This document shows positions 23,306-32,713 of a stretch of DNA of 64,000 nt, one piece after another. The stretch spans positions 74,074 to 138,073 of the forward strand of contig CAMYJA010000007.1 in the NCBI GenBank assembly GCA_947258705.1, given 5' to 3'. The notes beneath the pieces were generated by a model. It did no database searches. It was not told the origin of the DNA and saw only the letters and a list, made by a program, of their open reading frames with translations. Position numbers and translations under genes: made by a program. This DNA is from an uncultured Hyphomicrobiaceae bacterium (GTDB taxonomy: Bacteria; Pseudomonadota; Alphaproteobacteria; Rhizobiales; CAMYJA01). The first letter of the stretch is position 1, and every line of letters begins with the position of its first letter.

Positions 23306-24175
23306 GTGGGCGCGCTTGATAAAAATCAGGTCGATACAGTGCGAACGATCGCCGCTCTTCGTGAGAAAGTGGCCGAATGGCGCCGCGCGGGCGAAACGGT
23401 GGCGCTTGTGCCGACCATGGGAGCGCTCCATGAGGGGCATGTTTCGCTCATGCGCAGCGGACAAGACAGTGCCGACCGGCTGGTGGTATCGATCTTCGTC
23501 AATCCGACGCAATTCGGCGCCGGCGAAGATCTCGACGCTTATCCGAGAACCGAGGCGGCCGATCTGGAAAAACTTGCCGCAGTCGGCGCCGATCTCGCCT
23601 ACTGCCCGGGTGTTTCAGAGATCTATTCCGACGGCTTTGCGACGAGGATCAATGTCGAAGGGCTGGAAGATGAATTATGCGGCGCATCGCGGGTGGGGCA
23701 TTTTTCCGGCGTCGCGACCATCGTGGCCAAGCTCCTCCTGCAAGCCATGCCGGATGTGGCGGTCTTTGGCGAGAAGGACTATCAGCAATTGCTGATCATT
23801 CGCCGGATGGTGCGCGATCTCGACATCCCTGTCGAAATACTCAGCGGTGCGACGGTGCGCGAAGCGGACGGGCTGGCGCTTTCCTCGCGCAATGCCTATC
23901 TCACGCCTGAGGAACGGAACATAGCGCCGCTCCTGCACAAAATCATGCTTGAGATGGCTGATGCCCTGATGCGGGGCGATGATGCAGCGGATGTCGTTGC
24001 GGCGGCCCGCCAAAAACTGGAAAAGGCCGGATTTGCCATTGATTATCTCGAACTGCGGGATGGTGGAACGCTTGCACCCGTCACAGGAAAAATTACCGGG
24101 GTGGCCCGGATATTCGCGGCTGTGCGTCTGGGAAAGACCCGGCTTATCGACAATATCGCCATAAAGGGGCGTTAG
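23306..24175 (+). CDS. panC: pantoate--beta-alanine ligase (pantothenate synthetase)
   Basis: A 289-residue ATP-dependent ligase that joins pantoate and beta-alanine, the last step of pantothenate (vitamin B5) synthesis. Motifs are VALVPTMGALHEGHVSLM (HIGH-like nucleotide site), VVSIFVNPTQFGAGEDLDAYPR, GVATIVAKLLLQAMPDVAVFGEKDYQQL and GLALSSRNAYLTPEER (KMSKS-like loop). The start is GTG, preceded by GGGAG. panB is not adjacent. It is divergent from putA with a 164-bp gap and is followed by parE on the same strand after 130 bp or more. Confidence 0.97.
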   Translation: MGALDKNQVDTVRTIAALREKVAEWRRAGETVALVPTMGALHEGHVSLMRSGQDSADRLVVSIFVNPTQFGAGEDLDAYPRTEAADLEKLAAVGADLAYCPGVSEIYSDGFATRINVEGLEDELCGASRVGHFSGVATIVAKLLLQAMPDVAVFGEKDYQQLLIIRRMVRDLDIPVEILSGATVREADGLALSSRNAYLTPEERNIAPLLHKIMLEMADALMRGDDAADVVAAARQKLEKAGFAIDYLELRDGGTLAPVTGKITGVARIFAAVRLGKTRLIDNIAIKGR

Positions 24176-24316
24176 GCCGAATTTGGGCGACTGTTGTGCT
24201 CTATCACTTGCCAAATCACCCTGACACATGCGACGAATCCGATTTGAAGGGCACAGATTCGCCAAGTGAAACTGAAAATAAATCGGCAATAATTTATATC
24301 GCAAGTGGGGGCGCAG

Positions 24317-26338
24317 ATGGCTGCATCGCGGGACCTGTTTGGTAATATCGAGAGTGCAGTGACCAGTAAACCGGCAAAAAAAGCAAAAGGCCTTTCCGGG
24401 GCCGAGGCAAACTATACAGCGGCTGATATTGAGGTGCTGGAAGGGCTTGAGCCCGTGCGCCGCAGACCCGGCATGTATATTGGCGGCACCGATGAAAAGG
24501 CGCTGCATCACCTGTTTGCAGAGGTGATCGATAATTCCATGGATGAGGCGGTGGCTGGGCATGCGAGCTGGATCGACGTTTCGCTCGATGCCGAGGGATA
24601 TCTCAGCGTGTCGGACAATGGCCGCGGCATTCCCGTGGATCCGCACCCCAAGTTCAAGAAAAAGTCGGCCCTTGAAGTGATCATGACGACGCTGCACGCG
24701 GGCGGAAAATTCGATTCAGGCGTCTATGCCACATCGGGCGGGCTGCACGGCGTCGGCGTATCGGTGGTCAATGCGCTTTCTGAGGTTCTCGAGGTCGAGG
24801 TCGCGCGCGGGCAAAACCTCTATCGGCAGATCTATGTGCGGGGCATCGCGCAGACCTCGCTCGAAAATCTCGGTTCGGTACGCAACCGGCGCGGCACCAA
24901 AGTCCGCTTCAAGCCCGATCCGGAAATATTCGGCAGACCGGCACGGTTCAAACCGGCCCGCATTTTTACCATGGCCCGCTCGAAAGCCTATCTTTTCGGC
25001 GGCGTCGAAATCCGATGGTCCTGCGCACCCGAACTGCTCAAGGAAAACGACACGACACCGGAAAAATCGGTCTTCCATTTTCCGGGCGGGCTGAAGGATT
25101 TTCTGTCCCAGAAAATCGCCGGCAGCAACGCCGTCACTACCGAATTATTTTCAGGCAAGCTGACGAAAAAGGGCGGACACGGCTCAGTGGAGTGGGCGAT
25201 TTCGTGGCTCATCGACCGGGACGGTTTTCTCAATTCCTATTGTAACACGGTGCCCACAAGGGATGGCGGTACCCATGAAGCGGGGCTGCGGGCGGCGCTC
25301 TCCAAGGGGCTCCGGGCCTATGGGGAGCTGGCGGGCGTTAAAAAAGTCTCCCAGATAACGGCCGATGACGTCATGTCGTCAATCGGCGGAATGCTTTCGG
25401 TTTTCATCCGCGAGCCAGAATTTCAGGGCCAGACCAAGGACCGGCTCGCGACGGTGGCGGCCCAGAAGATCGTCGAGGCGACCTTGCGGGACGCCTTCGA
25501 CCATTGGCTGGCGGACAGTCCCGCCCAGGCCAACAAGCTGCTCGAATGGGTTGTCGAACGCTCGGATGAGCGACTAAGGCGGCGGCGCGAAAAAGAAGTC
25601 TCGCGCAAAACGGCCGTGCGCAAGTTGCGACTGCCGGGCAAACTCGCCGATTGCTCGCAGTCGGCGGCTCAGGGCACGGAGCTCTTTATCGTCGAGGGCG
25701 ACAGCGCGGGCGGCTCGGCCAAACAGGCGCGCAACCGGAAAAATCAGGCAATACTGCCGCTACGCGGCAAGATATTGAACGTCGCCAATGCGTCCGCGGC
25801 GAAGCTCGCGCAGAACCAGCTCCTCACCGACCTCGTACAGGCACTCGGTGCCGGAACGGGGCGGAATTACCGGGACGAGGACTTGCGCTATGAACGCATT
25901 ATCATCATGACGGATGCGGATGTGGACGGGGCGCATATCGCCTCCCTCCTCATCACTTTCTTTTATTCGCAGATGCCGGAGCTAATCGAAAACGGACATC
26001 TTTATATGGGCGTGCCGCCGCTTTACAAGATTTCGCAGGGTTCGAAAACGGCCTACGCGCAGGATGATGCGCACAAGGACCATCTCATCGAGACGGAATT
26101 CACGGGTCGCGGAAAGGTCGAAATTTCACGCTTTAAGGGGCTTGGCGAAATGATGCCCGCCCAGCTCAAGGAAACAACCATGGATCCGGCCGGGCGCCAG
26201 CTCCTTAGAATCGAGATCGTCGGGGACGACAAGGACCGGACCGCGCGCGCGGTTTCGGATCTGATGGGAAACAAGCCAGAAGCGCGGTTCCGCTTCATTC
26301 AGGAACATGCGCAGTTCGCGGAAAAACTCGATATTTAG
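24317..26338 (+). CDS. parE: DNA topoisomerase IV subunit B
   Basis: A 673-residue ATPase subunit of topoisomerase IV, which decatenates daughter chromosomes. The GHKL ATPase domain has EVIDNSMDEAVAGHA, VSDNGRGIPVDPHPKFKKK and GGLHGVGVSVVNALSEV. The transducer follows, then the Toprim domain with FIVEGDSAGGSAKQARNR and IIMTDADVDGAHIASLL, and a C-terminal FKGLGEMMPAQLKETTMDP segment. The single-domain layout and the ParE-like KFKKKSALEV insert separate it from GyrB, which is longer. ATG 24317 follows a GGGGG stretch; an in-frame GTG at 24305 is the alternative. parC is not in the window. Confidence 0.95.
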   Translation: MAASRDLFGNIESAVTSKPAKKAKGLSGAEANYTAADIEVLEGLEPVRRRPGMYIGGTDEKALHHLFAEVIDNSMDEAVAGHASWIDVSLDAEGYLSVSDNGRGIPVDPHPKFKKKSALEVIMTTLHAGGKFDSGVYATSGGLHGVGVSVVNALSEVLEVEVARGQNLYRQIYVRGIAQTSLENLGSVRNRRGTKVRFKPDPEIFGRPARFKPARIFTMARSKAYLFGGVEIRWSCAPELLKENDTTPEKSVFHFPGGLKDFLSQKIAGSNAVTTELFSGKLTKKGGHGSVEWAISWLIDRDGFLNSYCNTVPTRDGGTHEAGLRAALSKGLRAYGELAGVKKVSQITADDVMSSIGGMLSVFIREPEFQGQTKDRLATVAAQKIVEATLRDAFDHWLADSPAQANKLLEWVVERSDERLRRRREKEVSRKTAVRKLRLPGKLADCSQSAAQGTELFIVEGDSAGGSAKQARNRKNQAILPLRGKILNVANASAAKLAQNQLLTDLVQALGAGTGRNYRDEDLRYERIIIMTDADVDGAHIASLLITFFYSQMPELIENGHLYMGVPPLYKISQGSKTAYAQDDAHKDHLIETEFTGRGKVEISRFKGLGEMMPAQLKETTMDPAGRQLLRIEIVGDDKDRTARAVSDLMGNKPEARFRFIQEHAQFAEKLDI

Positions 26339-26500
26339 ACCGCCTCGCCTGCCTGCGTCGCCCCTCTTTTCTCTCCTCACGAAATGATCCACACGCGAAT
26401 ATGTGCACGGCTGATAAATTCGCTTGCACCAAATCTTCGTTCTCTACATAAATCAGCGAGGTGCGATTCTTGAGAATATTGGGCTATCGGAGTTGGAACT

Positions 26501-28072
26501 TTGCTTGAACGAGGCTCGAAAGATTCGGTTGGCCGGATCTCCTTTCCAACTGGAATTATTCTGTGGCGCATATTGCTGCCGGCTTCATTCGTCGGAATAA
26601 TATTTCTTTTCACCTACAATTCACATATTGGTCTGCCGGGCGGCACCCTACTCATCGTGGCTGCGATGGTCGGGGGATATATGGCCATGAACATCGGCGC
26701 CAATGACAGCGCCAACAATATCGGTCCGGCAGTCGGGGCCGGCGCCCTGACCCTGGGTGCCGGAATGGTGATGGCAGCCATTGCCGAGGCTTCGGGAGCG
26801 CTGATTGCCGGCGGCGACGTCGTCGGCACAATCAAGAAAGGCATTATCGATCCCGCGCTGATCAACGACAGCTCCACCTATATCTGGCTGATGCTGGCGG
26901 GGCTTCTGGCAGCGGCGCTCTGGCTCAATCTCGCGACCTATCTGGGGGCGCCCGTTTCCACCACGCATTCGATCGTTGGCGGCGTATTGGGCGCCGGAAT
27001 TGCAGCCGGAGGCTGGCATATTGCGGCATGGGACAAGGTCGGCGCCATCGTCGCCAGCTGGGTGATTTCACCATTTTTGGGCGGCATTATCGCGGCCCTT
27101 TTTCTCTATCTGATCAAAAGAACAATCATCTTCCGGCGCGATATGGTGAGTGCGGCGATACTTCGTGTGCCGTTATTTGTATCCATTATGGCCTGGGCCT
27201 TTGGAACCTATCTGGTCCTGAAAGGACTGAAAAAACTCTGGAAAATCGATTTTTTCTCAGCGACATTAATGGGCCTGGCCGTGGCGGTCGCGACATATTT
27301 TATCGTCAAACCCATCATCTCCCGGGCCGCAAAGGATCTCTCCAACAAACGGGAAGAAATCAACGGGCTGTTTATGGTTCCACTGATTTTTTCCGCGGCC
27401 CTGTTGAGCTTTGCTCATGGAGCCAACGACGTGGCCAATGCCGTCGGCCCTCTTGCCGCCATCAATGATGCCGTGACCACGGGACAAATCGCCAAAAAGG
27501 TGGCGATCCCCCTTTGGGTCATGGTCATCGGCGCCCTCGGTATCTCCCTTGGCCTCATCCTCTTTGGCGCACGGGTCATTCGCAGGGTCGGCCAGGAGAT
27601 CACCGAACTCGACCACATCCGCGCTTTCTGCATTGCGCTTGCAGCTGCGATTACGGTTATCATAGCCAGCCATCTCGGCCTGCCTGTGAGCACGACCCAC
27701 ATTACGGTTGGCGCCGTCTTCGGCGTGGGTTTCCTGCGCGAAATGGTCGAAGCAAACCACGCCCGGAAAATCGAGCAGATTCGCGACCTTCACGGCGAGG
27801 ACGCGCCCGATATTCTCGATGCGTTTTTAAACGAGTATGAAGCGGCCAATCTTGAGGAAAAAGGGCAGATGCTCAAAGCGCTGAAAAAGGATCGCGAACA
27901 TTTCGCCTTATCCAAACAAGACCGGAAAGGTCTGCGCAAGGTCTACCAGAAGGAGTTGGTGAAACGATCGATGGTCTACAAGGTCATCGCCGCCTGGATC
28001 ATCACGGTTCCGGTCGCCGCCATGCTGGCAGCGCTCATTTACTTCATGATCCGGGGCATTTTGCTGCCCTAG
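26501..28072 (+). CDS. inorganic phosphate transporter, Pit family
   Basis: A 523-residue membrane protein of the PiT (PHO4) family, which imports phosphate or metal-phosphate by proton or sodium symport. The two duplicated signatures are IGANDSANNIGPAVGAGALT (near 65-84) and AHGANDVANAVGPLAAINDA (near 307). PVSTTHSIVGGVLG and PVSTTHITVGAVFG are the paired re-entrant segments. At least ten hydrophobic segments are visible, and a charged cytoplasmic stretch of about 80 residues precedes the last one. The start is TTG, with GGAG 8 nt upstream. No DUF47/PhoU-like partner is adjacent. It is a single-gene unit. Confidence 0.92.
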   Translation: MLERGSKDSVGRISFPTGIILWRILLPASFVGIIFLFTYNSHIGLPGGTLLIVAAMVGGYMAMNIGANDSANNIGPAVGAGALTLGAGMVMAAIAEASGALIAGGDVVGTIKKGIIDPALINDSSTYIWLMLAGLLAAALWLNLATYLGAPVSTTHSIVGGVLGAGIAAGGWHIAAWDKVGAIVASWVISPFLGGIIAALFLYLIKRTIIFRRDMVSAAILRVPLFVSIMAWAFGTYLVLKGLKKLWKIDFFSATLMGLAVAVATYFIVKPIISRAAKDLSNKREEINGLFMVPLIFSAALLSFAHGANDVANAVGPLAAINDAVTTGQIAKKVAIPLWVMVIGALGISLGLILFGARVIRRVGQEITELDHIRAFCIALAAAITVIIASHLGLPVSTTHITVGAVFGVGFLREMVEANHARKIEQIRDLHGEDAPDILDAFLNEYEAANLEEKGQMLKALKKDREHFALSKQDRKGLRKVYQKELVKRSMVYKVIAAWIITVPVAAMLAALIYFMIRGILLP

Positions 28073-28146
28073 CTATTGGTTTTCATCTTTTTTCTCTTCC
28101 CGCTTCGCCTTTCCCCACATCGCCTCTCCCCTGGATTGCCCCCCGG

Positions 28147-28842
28147 CTAGAGGCCCAGCCAGCCGGCAAAAATCCGATTGACGGCCGCCGGCTGCTCGAT
28201 CGTCGAAAGATGGCCGCAATCGGGGACGATTTCCAAATCCGCATCCGGTATCCGCCCGGCCATTTCTTGGGCGACCTTGGGCGGTGTCAGGCCGTCTTCC
28301 TCGCCGACGATAATCATGGTCGGGCATTTGATCGCACTCAGCTCCTCGCGCGCGTCCTTGCGCCCTATGATGGCGTTTTGCTGACGGATGAAAGCTTCCG
28401 CGCCGGTGTCGCGCATCATGTCCCTGATGGTGTGCGTCAGGACCGCATCTGCCATGCGGGCCGGATGAATGAGTAGCGGCAGCAATATATCGATAACGGG
28501 ATTCAATCCCTCTTTTGACGCAAGACCGATCAGCGCGCGGCGCTGGTCCGCCTGCTCTGGCCGGTCGGCGCGGGCCGAAGTGTCGATGAGGCAGAGGCGG
28601 GTGACGCGCTCGGGCGCGCGGCGTAAAATCTCGAAGGCAACATAACCGCCCATGGACAGGCCCGCGAGGGCGAATTTCTCGGGTGCCGATTCGAGGATGT
28701 CTGCCGCGATCCGGTCCATGCTGTCGTGTCGGGTGTGATCGGCGACCTCGATATTGAGCCGGCCTTCGAATTCGTTCATTTGCGGTGCGAAAAGCGCACG
28801 CGTGCACAGGAGCCCCGGAACCAGAAGCAGATTATCGCTCAT
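28147..28842 (-). CDS. alpha/beta hydrolase
   Basis: A 231-residue alpha/beta hydrolase. The nucleophile elbow is AGLSMGGYVAFEI (Ser in GLSMGG), the oxyanion region is LLLVPGLLCTRALF near the start, and the catalytic Asp/His are probably in IVGEEDGLTPPKV and IVPDCGHLSTIEQP. There is no signal peptide. It resembles the small 'MhpC/YbfF' type of esterases and C-C bond hydrolases, but the substrate is unknown. ATG 28842 is preferred over an in-frame GTG at 28851. It converges with the phosphate transporter. Confidence 0.82.
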   Translation of the reverse strand: MSDNLLLVPGLLCTRALFAPQMNEFEGRLNIEVADHTRHDSMDRIAADILESAPEKFALAGLSMGGYVAFEILRRAPERVTRLCLIDTSARADRPEQADQRRALIGLASKEGLNPVIDILLPLLIHPARMADAVLTHTIRDMMRDTGAEAFIRQQNAIIGRKDAREELSAIKCPTMIIVGEEDGLTPPKVAQEMAGRIPDADLEIVPDCGHLSTIEQPAAVNRIFAGWLGL

Positions 28843-29144
28843 GGGTTTCACTCATGATTTTTTCCAATTTTCCTCATCCACCGGTTTGGACAGGGATTTC
28901 CCGTCCGGAAAGCCTAAAACAACAAGGCCTGTCCGGTCCCGGCCATGTTTTCCAGGGTGTCTCATGTTAGGCAGGGAAGCGCAAATATTACTTCGATAAA
29001 TCCTTGTGAATCCATGCTTTCCCGGGCTATAGAACTCTTGAGTGCTGTACAACAGCCGTGATTCGGCCCCTCAGGATGCGATCCTGTGCCGTTTGTTTTT
29101 TTCACGATCACGCCACCTAAGAGAAAAGGACGTCCAGTCCATAC

Positions 29145-30659
29145 ATGCCTTTTTCCGAACTGGGCCTCAGCCCAAAAGTTTTAAGCGCCATTGAAGCGGC
29201 CGGTTATGACGAGCCGACGCCGATACAGGCTGAAGCTATTCCTGTTGCGGTCACAGGCCGGGACGTTCTCGGGATCGCCCAGACGGGAACCGGCAAGACG
29301 GCCTCCTTCGTGCTTCCCATATTGACACGGCTCGAAAAGGGCCGCACCCGGGCGCGCATGCCGCGCACCCTGATATTGGCGCCGACACGGGAACTCGCGG
29401 CCCAGGTGGCCGAAAGTTTTGCAAATTACGGGGCTGGTCACAAGCTGACACTGGCGCTTCTTATCGGCGGCGTTTCGTTTGACGAACAGGTGCGCAAGCT
29501 CGATCGCGGCGCCGATGTTCTTATCGCCACGCCCGGTCGGCTGCTCGATCATTTTCAGCGCGGCAAGGTACTGCTTAACGGTGTCGAGATACTGGTTATC
29601 GACGAAGCGGACCGGATGCTCGACATGGGCTTCATTCCCGATATCGAGAAGATCTGCAAATTGCTGTCGCCGCGCCGTCAAACGCTTTTCTTCTCGGCGA
29701 CCATGCCTTCGATAATTCAGCGCCTGGTCGACAGCTTCCTGAATGACCCGGTCCGGGTCGAGGTGGCGCGGCAGGCGAGCGTGGCATCGACGATCGAGCA
29801 GAAGTTCATGGCGGTCCCGTCCGATCCGCGCCTCAAGCGAGCGGCTCTGCGCGAATTGCTGAAATCCGAGAAAGTCAAAAACGCCATCATATTCTGCAAC
29901 CGCAAACGCGATGTCGCGGTCATCATGAAATCGCTGACCAAGCATGGATTTAACACGGGCGAGTTGCATGGCGATATGGATCAGCGCCAGCGCATGGCGA
30001 CGCTGGAAGCGTTCCGGAATGGCGAGATAACATTTCTCGCGGCCAGCGATGTCGCGGCGCGTGGGCTCGATATCCCGGAGGTCAGCCATGTGTTTAATTA
30101 TGACGTGCCCTATCAGGCAGAGGATTACGTCCACCGTATCGGCCGCACGGGCCGCGCGGGGAAAGAGGGATTTTCGGCCACTCTGGTTACGCCTGATGAC
30201 GCCAAGTCACTGAAAGCAATCGAAGAGATGGCCGAACTTGAGATCGACTGGATCGGCGAACCTCTCGATCCCGATGCCGCCAGCTCGTATGGCGACCGGG
30301 GTGGGCGCCGTGGCGGATCAGCGCGTGGCTCTTCCGGTGGCCGGGGCGGTCAGGGTGGTGGACAGCGTCGTGGTCAGGGAGGCCGGTCGAGCGGCGGTCG
30401 TGGCAAACCGGCTCAGGGACGCAGGTCGGATGAATCTTCCGATCAGAAGCCCAAGTCGCAACCCGACCCCCAGGCCGAGCAGAAAGCTGAAGAAACGGCT
30501 CGAAAAGAGCCCGCGCGTAAAGCCAGTGCGCCGAAAAAACCTCAGAAAGCCGATGACGATGCGGCAATAAAACCGCGTCAGCAACGTGGCAAGCGCGAGC
30601 CGGTGACCGGCATGGGCGACCATGTGCCGGATTTCCTCAAGCGCCCGGTGAAAAACTGA
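29145..30659 (+). CDS. rhlE: DEAD-box ATP-dependent RNA helicase (RhlE type)
   Basis: A 504-residue cytoplasmic RNA helicase. In order: the Q motif region (YDEPTPIQAEAIPVAVTGRD), motif I AQTGTGKT, motif Ia PTRELAAQV, motif II VIDEADRMLDMGF, motif III SAT, motif V ARGLDIPEV and motif VI HRIGRTGRAG. The core ends near residue 375. The C-terminal ~130 residues are low complexity: an RGG-rich stretch (GDRGGRRGGSARGSSGGRGG) followed by a Lys/Ala/Pro-rich tail, typical of RhlE proteins and useful for RNA binding. A 290-bp leader precedes it, with an AGGAT/ATCCT hairpin and a T-run near 29075-29100 that may form a cold-responsive or attenuator structure. Confidence 0.94.
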   Translation: MPFSELGLSPKVLSAIEAAGYDEPTPIQAEAIPVAVTGRDVLGIAQTGTGKTASFVLPILTRLEKGRTRARMPRTLILAPTRELAAQVAESFANYGAGHKLTLALLIGGVSFDEQVRKLDRGADVLIATPGRLLDHFQRGKVLLNGVEILVIDEADRMLDMGFIPDIEKICKLLSPRRQTLFFSATMPSIIQRLVDSFLNDPVRVEVARQASVASTIEQKFMAVPSDPRLKRAALRELLKSEKVKNAIIFCNRKRDVAVIMKSLTKHGFNTGELHGDMDQRQRMATLEAFRNGEITFLAASDVAARGLDIPEVSHVFNYDVPYQAEDYVHRIGRTGRAGKEGFSATLVTPDDAKSLKAIEEMAELEIDWIGEPLDPDAASSYGDRGGRRGGSARGSSGGRGGQGGGQRRGQGGRSSGGRGKPAQGRRSDESSDQKPKSQPDPQAEQKAEETARKEPARKASAPKKPQKADDDAAIKPRQQRGKREPVTGMGDHVPDFLKRPVKN

Positions 30660-30772
30660 GGCCTGGGTATCCCGAACGCGGATTTGCATGACCGGACCGG
30701 CATTAGCCCTGTCTGGCACAAGCTATTCCCGGCAAGTACTTTACCCGGCCATCGCTCGACCGGGAGGAACAC

Positions 30773-31672
30773 ATGAAACGCAGCGACATTGAATTCAAAT
30801 CCGGCGGACTGACCTGCGCAGGCTGGTTTTTCGATCCTGAAACGGATGCGCCCGGGCCCTGCATCGTCATGGCGCACGGGCTTGGCGCGATAAAGGAAAT
30901 GCGGCTTGACGCTTATGCCGAGCGTTTTTCGGCCGAGGGCTACAGGGTGCTTGTCTTCGACTACCGCCATTTCGGCGGCAGCGAAGGCGAACCACGGCAA
31001 TTGCTCGATATTGGCAGGCAGCTACAGGACTGGCGCAGCGCCATCACCCATGCCCGTAACCTTGATGGTGTCGATCCGGACAGGATCATTCTCTGGGGAT
31101 CATCGCTTTCGGGCGGCCATGTGATGGAGGTCGCCGCCGGCGATGACGCCGTGGCCGCGGTGATCGCGCAGGTTCCACATGCCTATGCACTCAGCTCCTT
31201 GCAGGCGACCGGCCTCTGGCACGGGGCCCGCCTGGCGCCGCATGGATTGTATGACGGCCTGAAGGGCCTTCTTGGACTGAAACCGCATTATATCGATGCC
31301 TGTGGGCCGCCGGGATCGCTGGCGATCATGACTGCGCCCGAAGCGCTTCAATATCTCGACCTCGTTCCCGAAACCTATGATTTTGACAAGCGTATCGCCG
31401 CCCGCTTCCTCCTCCAGGTGATGTTTTATTCACCCGCGGCAAAGCTCAACAGGATCAAGGCGCCGGTGCTGATGCAGGTGGCATGGAAGGATCAGACGAC
31501 GCCGCCGGGCGCCGCCATCGCGGCGGCGAAGACAAATCGGCGCGTGAAGCTCAAATCCTATGACGTCGGTCATTTCAAGCTCTATCTCGGCGACTGGTTC
31601 GAAACTACCGTGGCCGACCAGATCGCATTTCTCAATTCTCATTTCCAATTGGATGGGCGGGCCGCGGCATGA
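30773..31672 (+). CDS. alpha/beta hydrolase (dienelactone hydrolase / S15-like)
   Basis: A 299-residue hydrolase. The oxyanion segment is IVMAHGLGAIKEMRLDAYAE (36-55), the nucleophile elbow is ILWGSSLSGGHVMEVAAG, and the probable acid and His lie in LMQVAWKDQTTPP and SYDVGHFKLYLG. YRVLVFDYRHFGGSEGEPR is typical of this group of peptidase-S15-like esterases. A ribosome binding site GGGAGG lies 5 nt upstream. It lies 113 bp downstream of rhlE and 63 bp upstream of the VOC gene, so these may be co-transcribed. The substrate is unknown. Confidence 0.85.
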   Translation: MKRSDIEFKSGGLTCAGWFFDPETDAPGPCIVMAHGLGAIKEMRLDAYAERFSAEGYRVLVFDYRHFGGSEGEPRQLLDIGRQLQDWRSAITHARNLDGVDPDRIILWGSSLSGGHVMEVAAGDDAVAAVIAQVPHAYALSSLQATGLWHGARLAPHGLYDGLKGLLGLKPHYIDACGPPGSLAIMTAPEALQYLDLVPETYDFDKRIAARFLLQVMFYSPAAKLNRIKAPVLMQVAWKDQTTPPGAAIAAAKTNRRVKLKSYDVGHFKLYLGDWFETTVADQIAFLNSHFQLDGRAAA

Positions 31673-32122
<450 letters not shown>

Positions 32123-32220
32123 CAGCCCGCGAACAATCTTTTGTCCACATAACGAGCCAAACGCTCCCCGTCACTTCGACAGGGAGCGCTCGGTCTGGCT
32201 GGGAGGGAATTGGTCAGCTC

Positions 32221-32478
32221 CTAGTAGCGGTCATAGCGGCAGATATAGTAACGCTTGAGCCAGTATTTCTTGCCGGTCCGGTGATATTTCCGCTTGAAGC
32301 GCCAGCATCCGCGATAGCTATGTTTGTAGTAGTTGCCGTGATAAACGTCGTGATGTCCCCAGTGATGATTGAAATGACGTTTGTGTTTTTTTCCACCTGC
32401 TTCGGCCGCGCCCTGCATAGCTGTCAATGCGATTGCGCTAACGCCCAGTGCCATCATTGTGTTCTTGATCATCGTCAT
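32221..32478 (-). CDS. small secreted His/Tyr/Lys-rich hypothetical protein
   Basis: An 85-residue protein. It has a signal peptide (NTMMALGVSAIALTAMQGAAEA, about 6-27) followed by a short mature chain very rich in His, Tyr, Lys and Arg, for example KRHFNHHWGHHDVYHGNYY, with only two cysteines. The ATG follows GGAG with 7-nt spacing; a longer frame to 32688 lacks support. The composition suggests binding of metal, anionic polymer or cell wall. No family is recognised. It is a single gene convergent with the VOC gene. Confidence 0.75.
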   Translation of the reverse strand: MTMIKNTMMALGVSAIALTAMQGAAEAGGKKHKRHFNHHWGHHDVYHGNYYKHSYRGCWRFKRKYHRTGKKYWLKRYYICRYDRY

Positions 32479-32713
32479 CTGTCTTCTCCTCTGTCTGGTT
32501 GCTGCAGCGCCTTGTTGGCTGCGATGTATGTAGATTAGGGAGAAGCGGGCGGGCGCGATGTGACGGCCATCACACTTTTGACGGTTTTGGAGAATTCCTG
32601 TCATTTTCCTTGATTGTCTTGCGTCACGGGGCACGATCCTGGAGATCGTCAGGCGTCTTTCAACGCATTCCGGATCATTCTGGGTCATTCGGCGCAGGCA
32701 GGATCATCATTCC

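Noticed and set aside
23675-24697. 340-codon minus-strand frame
   Set aside because: It spans antisense to panC and parE and crosses their intergenic region; it has no motif or start signal.
28073-28807. 244-codon minus-strand frame on the alpha/beta hydrolase locus
   Set aside because: It shares most of its DNA with the hydrolase gene in another frame. The hydrolase frame has the GLSMGG elbow and other family motifs, while this one is Arg/His-rich with no domain.
29181-30134. 317-codon minus-strand frame
   Set aside because: It is antisense to the helicase core of rhlE and has no recognised motif.
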